A DNA stretch of 64,000 nucleotides from Candidatus Nitrosopumilus sp. SW (GCF_006740685.1 NZ_CP035425.1:287687-351686), one strand, 5' to 3'; numbered from the stretch's first letter, positions 33,744 through 42,314 are shown. Numbers and translations: made by a program. Notes: generated by a model from the sequence alone, not told the origin.

Positions 33744-34046
33744 TTGCTTCAAGACGCTACAATAAGAAAATCACTTGATCAGTATATAAAAAATAGAATT
33801 TTAGAAATAGATTCAGAGATAAAACAGACATTTCCAAATATTAAAAAAATTTGGAAATGCAAAAACGAGGTGGATTTTCTTTATGGGTATTATGTTGGAA
33901 AAATTGAGGAAGGTGCATTACACTATTTGTTAAAAGCAACTCGGGCATCAGCAGGAGGATATGTAGATTCATTTGAGATAAGAGGAATCATTGAAGAACA
34001 CAGAAGTGAATTGATCAATACAATAGAATTTGCAATAAATCAGTGA
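33744..34046 (+). CDS. Small soluble protein, unknown function (100 aa)
   Basis: The 100-residue ORF is mixed helical, with a central conserved-looking segment FLYGYYVGKIEEGALHYLLK and a C-terminal helix EEHRSELINTIEFAI. Start is TTG at 33744. It belongs to a run of six short genes between 33.4 and 34.5 kb. No family recognised. Confidence 0.6.
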   Translation: MLQDATIRKSLDQYIKNRILEIDSEIKQTFPNIKKIWKCKNEVDFLYGYYVGKIEEGALHYLLKATRASAGGYVDSFEIRGIIEEHRSELINTIEFAINQ

Positions 34047-34077
34047 ACTAGAAATACTACATCATACATGTAAAATC

Positions 34078-34251
34078 ATGGTAGGACCACAAGACGGAGG
34101 TTTTGGATTTGACCAATCAAAAAAATACACATCTGTTGAAAATATAGATGAGATTTGTGTTCAGTGTCAAGCAGGTCAACACAAAAACTGCTTGAAAAAA
34201 GCAAAGAAACAAGATGTTTGTGAATGCGAGCATTGTATGATTTATGGATAA
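34078..34251 (+). CDS. Cys-rich small protein (57 aa), probable zinc binder
   Basis: The 57-residue ORF has an N-terminal Gly/Gln segment and a Cys-rich half with ICVQCQAGQHKNC and VCECEHC motifs (six Cys plus His), suited to bind one or two zinc ions. The start is ATG at 34078, and the message lacks an obvious ribosome binding site. Function unknown. Confidence 0.65.
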   Translation: MVGPQDGGFGFDQSKKYTSVENIDEICVQCQAGQHKNCLKKAKKQDVCECEHCMIYG

Positions 34252-34303
34252 ATTAGTCAAAAATCAGGAAATTTTTTAATAATATTATGTTCCAGAATTA
34301 TCC

Positions 34304-34411
34304 TTGTCAAATGAATACACATTTCATTGCAAGTTTTGCGGAAAAGATTTCGGCAGTAGTGTAATTGACCTTGCTACCCATATTGGCAAAGACCATGATG
34401 AATCAAGGTAA
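34304..34411 (+). CDS. Micro C2H2 zinc-finger protein (35 aa)
   Basis: A TTG-initiated 35-residue ORF is essentially a single C2H2 finger: C9-x2-C12, a hydrophobic core (F16, L23), then H26-x4-H31. Single-finger micro-proteins occur in archaea and their fold is stable alone; nucleic-acid or protein binding is likely. It sits between two other Cys-rich micro ORFs. Confidence 0.6.
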   Translation: MSNEYTFHCKFCGKDFGSSVIDLATHIGKDHDESR

Positions 34412-34432
34412 TTTCTGATTTGAGGAACTAAA

Positions 34433-34543
34433 ATGAAATGTAATAATGGAGAAGTGGGATGTTACCATGATAATTCAATCCACATGGAAGGTGATGGAAA
34501 ATGCCTAGTTCGAGGCTGCAAATGTGAAAAATACCAATCTTAA
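34433..34543 (+). CDS. Cys/His-rich micro-protein (36 aa)
   Basis: This 36-residue ORF is preceded by a GAGG ribosome binding site (34422-34425) about 7 bp before the ATG. It has five Cys (at residues 3, 10, 24, 29 and 31) and two His, compatible with metal binding. Its stop overlaps the convergent 110-aa gene by 4 bp. Function unknown. Confidence 0.6.
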   Translation: MKCNNGEVGCYHDNSIHMEGDGKCLVRGCKCEKYQS

Positions 34544-34872
34544 AGTGCAGATAGTTTGTTTTCAAGTTCTGTAATTTCTTTTTGATAAGAATCAGCAATA
34601 TTTTTCGCAAATTCTTTGTGTGCAGAAATTATTGTAATAAGTGCATTCTTGTATTCAGGATGACCATTCTTTAGAACATCACAAGACTCCAAAGAAGTTA
34701 CATGTCCAGTAACTGTCGCCATTGCATTTTTTTGATTAAATTTTACAATTCCACCAAAGGCTTCAATCAACATGTAAGCTGAATCTGCTTTACATTTGTA
34801 AGTGACACGACCATTATCAGTGTTGAACAATTGTGTTATTCCACCTGGTTTTCTTGTAACAGTTACTGTCAT
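34540..34872 (-). CDS. Small protein, unknown function (110 aa)
   Basis: The 110-residue protein has an N-terminal beta-rich half (TVTVTRKPGG, GRVTYKCKADSAYMLIEAFGG) and a C-terminal helix (HKEFAKNIADSYQKEITELENKL). No signal peptide or membrane segment is seen. It follows the ferritin gene on the same strand (42 bp away), so a role near iron storage is conceivable but not shown by sequence. Confidence 0.55.
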   Translation of the reverse strand: MTVTVTRKPGGITQLFNTDNGRVTYKCKADSAYMLIEAFGGIVKFNQKNAMATVTGHVTSLESCDVLKNGHPEYKNALITIISAHKEFAKNIADSYQKEITELENKLSAL

Positions 34873-34914
34873 GAAGGGTTTGAAAACAATGCAGTATTAA
34901 TTATTTTAGAAATT

Positions 34915-35433
34915 TTATGCTGCAGGATCTGCATCAGGAGTTGCTGCCTCGGCTGCAAGAATTTTATCAATTTCATTGATTGCAATTTTATCTCGTCCTA
35001 TAAGATCAAACTTTTGCAATACTGTTTCAAACTTTGTTTCTTCTTGTACTTGTTCATTTACAAACCATTCCAAGAATGCATAAGTTGAATGATCTTTTTC
35101 TTTGTGAGATAGTTCTACCATTTTATGAATTGCTTTAGTAACAGTTTGCTCATTTTTTAGTGCAGTTTTAACTAGTCCCTCAAGAGATTTGTAAGTTCCA
35201 GAAGGGGCTTTGATTGCAGGAATTGTTGCAGTTGCACCAATATCATTAAGATAGTGAATTATTTTGATCATGTGAGTTCTTTCCTCATCAGATTGTGCGT
35301 AAAAGTAATCAGCAGCGCCTTTGTATCCAGTTACCTCACACCAAGATGCCATTGCCAAATAACTACTTGATGCAAGTCCTTCCAGGGCAACTTGATCATT
35401 TAATGCTTTTTTCATTTTAGGGGAAATTCTCAT
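34915..35433 (-). CDS. ftn: Ferritin
   Basis: This 172-residue four-helix bundle protein stores iron as ferrihydrite. Ferroxidase ligands are visible: the Glu of VALEGLAS in helix A, the E-x-x-H of DEERTHM in helix B, a Glu in helix C (KNEQTVTKAI) and the EQVQEE stretch in helix D. The start MRISPKMKKALNDQ is typical. An Ala/Asp-rich tail extends the C terminus. It lies between a metal-transporter-like gene and a small unknown gene, all on the minus strand. Confidence 0.93.
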   Translation of the reverse strand: MRISPKMKKALNDQVALEGLASSSYLAMASWCEVTGYKGAADYFYAQSDEERTHMIKIIHYLNDIGATATIPAIKAPSGTYKSLEGLVKTALKNEQTVTKAIHKMVELSHKEKDHSTYAFLEWFVNEQVQEETKFETVLQKFDLIGRDKIAINEIDKILAAEAATPDADPAA

Positions 35434-35468
35434 AAAAATACTAATTTTTAATTAAATTTAAAGGATTA

Positions 35469-36731
35469 TCATAGGAATTTCATTACTAGGAAGAATATTG
35501 CAAATCCACTAAGGAAGATTATTCCTGCAAAACTCAAAATCTTCAACATCATGGAAGGTTGAGATTCTTTACTCAAGAATTTACCAGTAACCAATCTAAA
35601 ATTAAAGACTGCAATTATCGGGGCAATAACAAATGACAAAACAGTTGCAAAGTCAACAAGTTCTTTTAGACTATTTCCAAATTGAAATATCACGGTAAGT
35701 GAACCTATTGAAATTACAAGTAAGAAAATGACATACAAAACTCTGAATTTTGTGCGTATTTGCTCTTCTTTTTTTGTAAAAATCAATTCTATTGTTCTTT
35801 GAAGGGAGCGTGAATATCCATCAAGAACTGCAATTATTGTTCCAAACATCACAGTAAATGCAGAAGCTGCAATTATGATGTAACTCCAATCACCAATGGT
35901 GTGAGTATACAAAGAAACAATCTCATTTGCAAATAGTGCATTATTGTTTGGCAATTCATCACCAGAACCATAAAAGATGAAGGCACCCAATGTAACAAAC
36001 ATGATTGCTAAAATTCCTGTAATCAAGTATGCCAATCTAAATTCAAACAAAGTCTCTTTGAGTTTTGGTTTGTAATCGGTCTGCTTCATTCTTTCCAATG
36101 TCCACAAACTATTCCAACTAGAAAGATCAACTGCAGTGGGCATCCATCCCATTAGGGCAAGTAAGAAAAAGATTCCAGATACATCCCAAAGATCTTTTGG
36201 CTCAAATCCTGCAACAGGTTCTATTGGGCCATTATACAATGTAAACAAAAATGCAGAAACAGTAGATACTAACAAAACAATTGCAATAATCTTAATTAAA
36301 CTATCAAGAACATGATATTTTCCAATTGCCAATATTCCAACACATACTACAAACAAAATGATTATCGTCGATTCTCCAAGAAAGTCCAATCCAAACAGAT
36401 TCTCAAAAAATCCCGCAGTGACAAACCCTACTGCACCTGTGACAAAAAACATGGATGCAACTGTGATTAGAAAATACAACCATAATGCAGGAGTTCCTAG
36501 TTTCTTGTATCCATCAATAATGCTTGTTTGAGTAGAGTTTGCATAACGTGAACCATATTCAAAGAAAGGATATTTCAATAAAGTAACCACAATAACAAAA
36601 CCCAAAATCAGTAAACCATAATCTGCGCCTGCTCGAGTGGATTGTACTAGATGAGACACACCTATGGCAGTACAAGCAAATAAGATTCCAGGACCAGCTG
36701 TTTTTGAAAAATGAGAGAGTTTTGAATCCAT
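35469..36731 (-). CDS. Nramp-family transporter lacking the DPGN motif
   Basis: The protein has about eleven membrane helices and Nramp-family sequence throughout. I place the start at 36731 (MDSKLSHFSKTAGPG), which avoids the 56-bp overlap with the upstream gene that the longest frame would give. In helix 1 canonical Nramp proteins carry DPGN, whose Asp and Asn bind Mn2+/Fe2+; here the region reads AIGVSHLVQSTRAGADYG, with neither residue. In helix 6 the MPH motif is replaced by MPTAVDLSS. The substrate may therefore differ from Mn2+/Fe2+. Ferritin lies downstream and a carbonic-anhydrase-like gene upstream on the same strand. Confidence 0.85.
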   Translation of the reverse strand: MDSKLSHFSKTAGPGILFACTAIGVSHLVQSTRAGADYGLLILGFVIVVTLLKYPFFEYGSRYANSTQTSIIDGYKKLGTPALWLYFLITVASMFFVTGAVGFVTAGFFENLFGLDFLGESTIIILFVVCVGILAIGKYHVLDSLIKIIAIVLLVSTVSAFLFTLYNGPIEPVAGFEPKDLWDVSGIFFLLALMGWMPTAVDLSSWNSLWTLERMKQTDYKPKLKETLFEFRLAYLITGILAIMFVTLGAFIFYGSGDELPNNNALFANEIVSLYTHTIGDWSYIIIAASAFTVMFGTIIAVLDGYSRSLQRTIELIFTKKEEQIRTKFRVLYVIFLLVISIGSLTVIFQFGNSLKELVDFATVLSFVIAPIIAVFNFRLVTGKFLSKESQPSMMLKILSFAGIIFLSGFAIFFLVMKFL

Positions 36732-36735
36732 TATT

Positions 36736-37107
36736 CTATAATACGTTGACATTCCAAGTATCATCAACCCAAACTCCGATAACTTTAGCACCAGTGTTCC
36801 AAGATGAAATTACCTCAACACCTTTCTTGATTTGAGATTTGTGTTCTTCGTCTGAAACGGGATTTCCAGCGCAGTCATAGTGGCCGGATACTACGATTAA
36901 CTCGGATTTGTGTGCATTAATTGAAATTCCAACTTTGGTCTTAATTGATTCAAGATCAGAATTGTCTGCAACTTTTTTGTCAACACCTGGTTCTGTGATT
37001 GCATCTACATAATCAACAGAGTAGTTCTCTTTGATCCATTTTGCAAGAGGTAGTTGGATTCTACCATCCATGCAAGTTACAGATGTTGCAAATTTTCCTT
37101 CTGCCAT
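36736..37107 (-). CDS. Short beta-carbonic-anhydrase-like protein
   Basis: At 123 residues this is much shorter than a typical beta-carbonic anhydrase, but the zinc signature is there: C12-x-D14-x-R16 in TCMDGR, and H76-x2-C79 in VSGHYDCAGNP. The Asp-Arg pair is the catalytic dyad of the family. The parts that normally form the dimer interface appear shortened. It might hydrate CO2, act on another small electrophile, or only bind zinc. It ends 5 bp before the Nramp-like gene, so the two are probably co-transcribed. Confidence 0.7.
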   Translation of the reverse strand: MAEGKFATSVTCMDGRIQLPLAKWIKENYSVDYVDAITEPGVDKKVADNSDLESIKTKVGISINAHKSELIVVSGHYDCAGNPVSDEEHKSQIKKGVEVISSWNTGAKVIGVWVDDTWNVNVL

Positions 37108-37135
37108 AATTTGTCAAGATTGTGGAAGAATAAAA

Positions 37136-37687
37136 TTATTTTCCATGTAAAAAGCACTCAGAGGTGTGATCACTGACCATTCCTATTGCCTGCATTAATG
37201 CATAGCATATTGTAGGCCCTACAAAACTAAATCCACGTTTTTTGAGGTCTTTGCTTAGTTTTTCAGATATTTCAGTAGATACAGGTAAATCAGATAGTTT
37301 TTTGAATTTATTTTTGATGGGCTTGTAATTTACAAAACTCCACAGATATTTGTCAAAAGAACCAAACTCTTCTTGTATTTTGAGAAACTGTTTTGCATTA
37401 TTAATTGCAGAGTTAATTTTTAGTTTGTTTCGAATGATTGATTCGTCTTGGAGTAATTTTGATACTTGTTTTTGAGAATATTTTGAGACTTTACGGGCAT
37501 CAAAATTTGAAAATGCATTTTTGTAACCATCCCTACGCTTGAGGATAGTCACCCATGAAAGACCAGCCTGGGCACCCTCCAATATCAAAAATTCAAATAA
37601 TTTTTTATCATCATGTTGTGGTCTTCCCCATTCTTTATCATGATAAGTTATGTTTGGTTCCTCAGTTGCCCATTGACATCTTTTCAT
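37136..37687 (-). CDS. tag: DNA-3-methyladenine glycosylase I (TagA-type)
   Basis: The enzyme excises 3-methyladenine from DNA. From the ATG at 37687 it has 183 residues and starts MKRCQWATEEPN, as the family does; the frame extends further up to 37723 but without family sequence. Blocks seen are YHDKEWGRPQHDDKKLFEFL, EGAQAGLSWVTIL, the KRGFSFVGPTICYALMQAIG region and a C-terminal DHTSECFLH with the zinc-binding His/Cys. Lies alone on the minus strand beside a divergent membrane gene. Confidence 0.93.
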   Translation of the reverse strand: MKRCQWATEEPNITYHDKEWGRPQHDDKKLFEFLILEGAQAGLSWVTILKRRDGYKNAFSNFDARKVSKYSQKQVSKLLQDESIIRNKLKINSAINNAKQFLKIQEEFGSFDKYLWSFVNYKPIKNKFKKLSDLPVSTEISEKLSKDLKKRGFSFVGPTICYALMQAIGMVSDHTSECFLHGK

Positions 37688-37737
37688 ATTTTCTACTGAG
37701 TCTAACAAAATATTAGTTATCAAATTTTTAAAAATTC

Positions 37738-38163
37738 ATGAAACTAAATCAGCAATTACTAAGAATTAACAGAAGTTTTCTGATTTGTTTTGTAATTTCA
37801 GCATCGCTTTCAGCAACATTTGCACAGTTACTAGTAGATTATGACAGTTTTCTTACAACAACATTTACTATAATTTTTGGATATGGAGTATATTTTGGAA
37901 TTTTTTCGGCATTGTTCTATTGGGATAACAAGGATCGCTACAAATCAATGAGAAAAGAGTTAATCAGAAGAGAATTACTTGCACTAGTTTCATCATTTGG
38001 CATAGGAGAGATTGTGTATTTGGGAATAAGATGGCCAACTTTTTATTATTTCTTAGAAATTGGCATAGAACCATTCTTGGCATCATTGATTTCAGAAGTA
38101 ATTTCTACTGGGTGCTATATGGTATCAGTTACATTGTTTCTTAGAAAGACAAAAACGTATTAG
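37738..38163 (+). CDS. Four-helix membrane protein, unknown function (141 aa)
   Basis: The 141-residue protein has likely helices at about residues 13-33, 38-60, 78-98 and 112-133, with a basic loop (KDRYKSMRKELIRR) between the second and third, predicted to face the cytosol. No charged motif within the membrane points to a transporter type. Its stop abuts the end of the convergent CBS-domain gene. Confidence 0.6.
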   Translation: MKLNQQLLRINRSFLICFVISASLSATFAQLLVDYDSFLTTTFTIIFGYGVYFGIFSALFYWDNKDRYKSMRKELIRRELLALVSSFGIGEIVYLGIRWPTFYYFLEIGIEPFLASLISEVISTGCYMVSVTLFLRKTKTY

Positions 38164-38571
38164 TTATTTTGCTAATTGGTTAACTAAATCAGTAGAAGTA
38201 ATTATTCCAGTTATAGTACCATTATCAGAGACAGCAAGTTTTCTTATTTTTTTACTTGCCATTGTTTCTGCAGCTACAGAGAGTGGTTCACCCTGATTAA
38301 TCGTAATTAGGGGAGAAGACATTATTTTTTCAACAGTAGTATCAAATGGAAGATTGTTTGCAGCAATCTTTGTTGCATAGTCTCGGTCAGTAACAATACC
38401 AACAAGATTATTACCGTCTTTTACAATAACAGCACCTATTCCTCCCTGTTCCATCATTTTAGCAACTTGTAGTGCAGTAGTGTTAAGATTAACAGTGATT
38501 AATGCACGTGTCATGATATCTTGTACTTTGATGGATGAGTAGTTGAAATCTTTTCGACTCACCATTGTCAT
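38164..38571 (-). CDS. Two-CBS-domain protein
   Basis: The 135-residue protein is a tandem CBS pair with nothing else: the first domain has VQDIMTRALITVNLNTTALQ and GAVIVKDGNNLVGIVTDRDY, the second VEKIMSSPLITINQGEPLSV and IRKLAVSDNGTITGIITSTD. Such pairs bind adenosyl ligands and regulate a partner protein. The partner is not evident here. Confidence 0.92.
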   Translation of the reverse strand: MTMVSRKDFNYSSIKVQDIMTRALITVNLNTTALQVAKMMEQGGIGAVIVKDGNNLVGIVTDRDYATKIAANNLPFDTTVEKIMSSPLITINQGEPLSVAAETMASKKIRKLAVSDNGTITGIITSTDLVNQLAK

Positions 38572-38618
38572 ATTACGTTATAATATTTAAGATATTCATA
38601 CTGTAGGAGTCTTAAATT

Positions 38619-39254
38619 CTAAATTGCAGTCTTGGCATATAATTGACTTGTAGCATTAGAAATTTTTCTCTTAAACGAGATCCTATAGAAAATTAAAATT
38701 CCCAATAACTCCAAATATTCTACAAATCCAACAGTGTAAAAATGCATTAGCCATCCGTCAAGAGATTGATCAATAGATGCAATTGCTGCACTCATTTTAG
38801 GAAATTCTGTTAACAATGCAGATGGAACTAGTAAGAATCCAACAAACCAATCAGAGGGAGTCATGTTATTTGTCATTTCTAACACTTGCTCTGGGGAATT
38901 GATCATTTTGGTATTCTGAGAGTTTTGTAGCATGTATTCAGAATGAGTAGAACTACCCTGGTCTATAGCTACGATCATTGTACCTAAAATTAAAAGTAAA
39001 AATAGAGATTCACCAAAAATGGCGATACCTCGCTTTCCTTTCTGAAATTTGTAGATTTGTCTTTCAAGCATAGGACCAAAAAATCCCAATTTCTGTTTCT
39101 TTGCCAAAATTATTACAGATACAGAAATAGCAGTAATTATTCCAAAAGAGCCTAACCAATCATCAGAAACGAATTCCACAAATAGCAGTCTGGCTGGCAA
39201 TAGTAAACCAGTCATTATACCAAATACAATAAAGGATTCAAATATTCCTCTCAA
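38619..39254 (-). CDS. Multi-span membrane protein, unknown function (211 aa)
   Basis: The 211-residue protein has about four hydrophobic helices (roughly residues 5-25, 35-50, 80-100 and 175-192) and a soluble loop of about 70 residues between the third and the last (including DQGSSTHSEYMLQ and NMTPSDWFVGF). No known family is recognised. It stands apart from its neighbours by more than 45 bp on each side. Confidence 0.6.
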   Translation of the reverse strand: MRGIFESFIVFGIMTGLLLPARLLFVEFVSDDWLGSFGIITAISVSVIILAKKQKLGFFGPMLERQIYKFQKGKRGIAIFGESLFLLLILGTMIVAIDQGSSTHSEYMLQNSQNTKMINSPEQVLEMTNNMTPSDWFVGFLLVPSALLTEFPKMSAAIASIDQSLDGWLMHFYTVGFVEYLELLGILIFYRISFKRKISNATSQLYAKTAI

Positions 39255-39387
39255 ATGCAGGTCCCCTTCTGAAATAAGTATTCATACTGTAAAAAATGCA
39301 GAATTGCTTTTAACTAAATCAAAAAAAAAAATCTAGTGCTAACTTTTGAGAAAAAATTTGTTAAAAAGTGAAATTAATGATTAAAGA

Positions 39388-40746
39388 CTACTCGTCTTCT
39401 TCATCATCGTCATTGTCTTCTTCATCATCGTCGTCTTCTTCATCGTCGTCTTCTTCATCGTCGTCATCGTCTTCTTCGTCATCATCGTCAGTATCAATTT
39501 CAGATTCGATTTCAAATTCAATGACTTCCTCTATTTCTGCCACGGTAAGCCCAGTCATTGTTGCAATTTGTGCAATAATGTCCTGTTCATCAGTCCACTC
39601 AATCTCAAAATTAGTCTTATCACTATTGTTTTCTACCTCAATTTTGGCAATTCCATCTTCGACTTCAACTTCAATTTCTAATTCATTCTCTGTGTCATCT
39701 TCAGAATCATCCCTAGTATCATCTATGTCTTCAGCAGATTTTCCTAGATATTTCATTCTAGATTCGGATGCCAAGTCTTTTGCATCTTCAGCTAATTCTT
39801 CTGCTTCAGCAAAATCATCAGAAGCAAAGTGATCTTTTGCTAATGCCAAAAGTTCTTTTGCCTCATCTAGTTTTTCTAGCGAAACGGAAACATCTTTTCC
39901 ATCAGTTTGAGCCTCGGTTATTTTATTTTCAGCTCTTGCAATGGCTTGTGTTGCCTCACGAATTTCTTTTGCTGCATCTTCTGAATCATCAGATCCTTCT
40001 AGAGATGTTCCTAGTTCTTCACGTTCTTTCTTGTGTTTTTCTTTAAGTTCTTCACGTTCTTTCTTGTGTTTTTCTCTTAGTTCTTCACGTTCTCTTTTTT
40101 CAGCTTCACGTTGTTCTTTCTTGTCTTCTCTTGTTTCCTCATCCATCTTTTGTCTGAGTTCACGAATCTTATCTTTTCTGTCTTCTCCGTCTGAATCTGA
40201 TTCGATGTTAGCTAATGCGGCTTCTTTTTGAGCCATTCCAACTGGCAATCCCTTTGCATCTTGGATAAGTATCCTCATGCTGTCTCTAAACTCTTTGAAT
40301 GCTTTCTTGTAAGTGTCTCGAAAGTCTTTATAATCATCTTTGATTTCTTTAAGATCAGTTTTACATTGATCTCGGATTGCCTGTCTATTTTCAGGTTCTG
40401 CAGATCTCATATCATCTCTGCATTGTTTAATGACAAGTTTTGTTTCCTCTTTTTGTTTCTCAATTAACTCTCTTGATTCTCGAACAAATTCTGAAACTGC
40501 TAATCCTAGATTCTTGTAGATTTCATCAGTTTCTGTTTCATCAGTTTCTGTTTCATCAGTTTCTGTTTCATCAGTTTCTGTTTCATCAGTTTCTGTTTCA
40601 GAATCATTTAAAGTGATTGAGATAGATTCTTCTAATTCAATAACAATATCTTCCCCACTGTCATTTGTTTGAGCAAATGAGAGAGGACTAGAAATTAACC
40701 CTAAAACAAGTACAGAAATTACAAAAAGATTGAACACAAATCTCAT
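39388..40746 (-). CDS. Acidic secreted coiled-coil protein
   Basis: The 452-residue product has a signal peptide (FVFNLFVISVLVLGLIS, cleavage after SFAQ), a low-complexity segment made of TETDE repeats (about residues 50-75), a long charged helical region with KEREEL-type heptads (about 85-320) and a C-terminal stretch of nearly pure Asp/Glu (about the last 40 residues). The central helix is coiled-coil-like and resembles other secreted helical proteins of this group. The acid-rich tail may bind calcium or other cations at the surface. Function unknown. Confidence 0.7.
   Translation of the reverse strand: MRFVFNLFVISVLVLGLISSPLSFAQTNDSGEDIVIELEESISITLNDSETETDETETDETETDETETDETETDEIYKNLGLAVSEFVRESRELIEKQKEETKLVIKQCRDDMRSAEPENRQAIRDQCKTDLKEIKDDYKDFRDTYKKAFKEFRDSMRILIQDAKGLPVGMAQKEAALANIESDSDGEDRKDKIRELRQKMDEETREDKKEQREAEKREREELREKHKKEREELKEKHKKEREELGTSLEGSDDSEDAAKEIREATQAIARAENKITEAQTDGKDVSVSLEKLDEAKELLALAKDHFASDDFAEAEELAEDAKDLASESRMKYLGKSAEDIDDTRDDSEDDTENELEIEVEVEDGIAKIEVENNSDKTNFEIEWTDEQDIIAQIATMTGLTVAEIEEVIEFEIESEIDTDDDDEEDDDDDEEDDDEEDDDDEEDNDDDEEDE
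40521..40600 (-). repeat. 15-bp tandem repeat coding TETDE
   Basis: Five near-perfect copies of a 15-bp unit encode Thr-Glu-Thr-Asp-Glu within the acidic secreted protein. Such a short in-frame repeat can gain or lose copies by slippage without shifting the frame. Confidence 0.8.
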
Positions 40747-40922
40747 AACAAAAATTTGGGTTAATAGTATATAGCAATTACCATGAACTTTTACTTTTTC
40801 ACATTATTTTTTGATATTCTATAACAACATAATGACAAGTTTCTAAAATAACAAAAGAAGATTGTTTGTTCTAGTATGCACTGTCTTGCAATCATATGAA
40901 TTTCTTATAAGACAATAGTAAG

Positions 40923-40997
40923 CGGACCCGACCGGATTCGAACCGGCGACCTAACGCTCCGCAAGCGTTCGCACTATCCAAGCTATGCAACGAGTCC
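40923..40997 (-). tRNA. tRNA-Arg (anticodon GCG)
   Basis: On the minus strand the gene begins GGACTCG and ends CGGGTCC plus discriminator G. The anticodon arm AACGC-TTGCGGA-GCGTT gives anticodon GCG (arginine). The T-arm is GCCGG-TTCGAAT-CCGGT. No CCA is encoded and no intron is present. Confidence 0.93.
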
Positions 40998-41035
40998 GAA
41001 AACTTTGGTGAATTTACGCTTAATTTGGATTACGA

Positions 41036-41854
41036 TTACTGAGATTCTGCAAAAATATAGGGAGTTTCATCAGTTTCATGAAATGTCCAAACGGTTGGCA
41101 AAGAAATGGTTTCTATTTTTCGAAGTTTGTTTTCTTCAATCAAAGTACCCCAACCAGCCTCATTTTTTGGATCCGGTGCATATTTTTGAGAGTATGTGCC
41201 TGCAAAAACCCAACCAGTGTTTTTCCAAAAGTCCTGGGATCGAATTTTGTTGATTACACCAGTAGCCAAAGAAACACCACCCATTTGTGCGAGTCCTCCA
41301 ATGAAAAATATCGGTTTATCCAAATTCAAAGATGCGTAATCAAAAGTTATTGCATTAGAACAAAAAGGATGAAAATCAAGTGTAGTGATAAGTGTTTTTT
41401 GTAGATCAATTAACTGTTCATCAAGTTCTATACTATAGGATTCCATATTCAAAACTTTAGCACAAAAAGCAATTCTACCATCACCAGAACCAATATCAAT
41501 CACTTCTGAATATCCAAGATCTTTTGTCATTGATGTTGCAACATATGCAGACATTATCCAAGTGGGGGAAAAAGGTGCATTACTAGAACCATGCTGAATA
41601 CTATTCAACCAATACTTGTTGATATCACCTTCATAGACAACACATTTTGTGTCACCAACAATATCTTCGTATGAGTTGTAATAGATAGGATTTTTTGTAG
41701 CAAATTGATGTAACAATTCCAAATCTTGTTGGTCTATTGGGAATAGTTTGGAAGAAGAAATAGGAATAACTTCTTGCATCTGACTTTTTCCAGAATATGT
41801 TTTTTCAAATTCTTTTTTTAGAAAAACAAGGTTTTGTGCAAGTTGTTGAATCAT
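41036..41854 (-). CDS. SAM-dependent methyltransferase-like protein
   Basis: The 272-residue protein has a class I methyltransferase core: the SAM-binding motif VIDIGSGDGRIAFCA near residues 112-126, followed by an acidic strand end (YSIELDEQLIDL) that would bind the ribose. The N-terminal 90 residues (helical, then KYWLNSIQHGSSNAPFSPT) may form a substrate cap. Substrate unknown. Its ATG overlaps the stop of the preceding coiled-coil gene (ATGA), so the two are coupled. Confidence 0.75.
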   Translation of the reverse strand: MIQQLAQNLVFLKKEFEKTYSGKSQMQEVIPISSSKLFPIDQQDLELLHQFATKNPIYYNSYEDIVGDTKCVVYEGDINKYWLNSIQHGSSNAPFSPTWIMSAYVATSMTKDLGYSEVIDIGSGDGRIAFCAKVLNMESYSIELDEQLIDLQKTLITTLDFHPFCSNAITFDYASLNLDKPIFFIGGLAQMGGVSLATGVINKIRSQDFWKNTGWVFAGTYSQKYAPDPKNEAGWGTLIEENKLRKIETISLPTVWTFHETDETPYIFAESQ

Positions 41855-42276
41855 GCCAATCCTTTGTCATATTGTTCAACAAACTCTTTGGTACTCATTT
41901 TTTTTCTAAGTTCTTCAAATAGTTGAGATTCATGTTCAATTTGTTCTTTGGTTTTTTCGCCAGGACTTGACTGTAGTGTAGAGGTTGCTTCTTGAATTGA
42001 ATTTGAAAGATTTTCTAGTATTTTGGGATGTATGTCGTTGTTGAATTTTCCTGAAATAAGTTGTTCTGTTTTATCAATTCGTTCCAGCAGTGCCTTGTGA
42101 TTTTCAGAGTCTAATTGCTGTTTAAGCATAGAAATCATAGAAGAGACATTCATGACTTGATAGTAAGTTTCTACAATTTTATGAATTCCCATGTCATCAG
42201 ATACATTAGAAAGGAATTTTTCAAGTTTTTGAGATTCTGTATTAAACATTGAAGAAATTTCATCAGCAGAACTCAT
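41851..42276 (-). CDS. Coiled-coil protein coupled to a methyltransferase
   Basis: This 141-residue protein is helical and charged, with heptad-like stretches through most of its length (QKLEKFLSNV, SENHKALLERIDKTEQLISG, KEQIEHESQLFEELRKK). It has no membrane segment. Translation is coupled to the methyltransferase gene that follows by an ATGA overlap, so it may be a partner or regulator of that enzyme. Confidence 0.6.
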   Translation of the reverse strand: MSSADEISSMFNTESQKLEKFLSNVSDDMGIHKIVETYYQVMNVSSMISMLKQQLDSENHKALLERIDKTEQLISGKFNNDIHPKILENLSNSIQEATSTLQSSPGEKTKEQIEHESQLFEELRKKMSTKEFVEQYDKGLA

Positions 42277-42314
42277 ACTTGAGAAAAGATTTCAAATTTT
42301 TAAAAAGGTTGGGA

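Noticed and set aside
39368-39832. Plus-strand Ser-rich ORF opposite the acid-rich tail.
   Set aside because: It is the antisense of GAT/GAA repeats in the acidic secreted protein gene, with no start signals.
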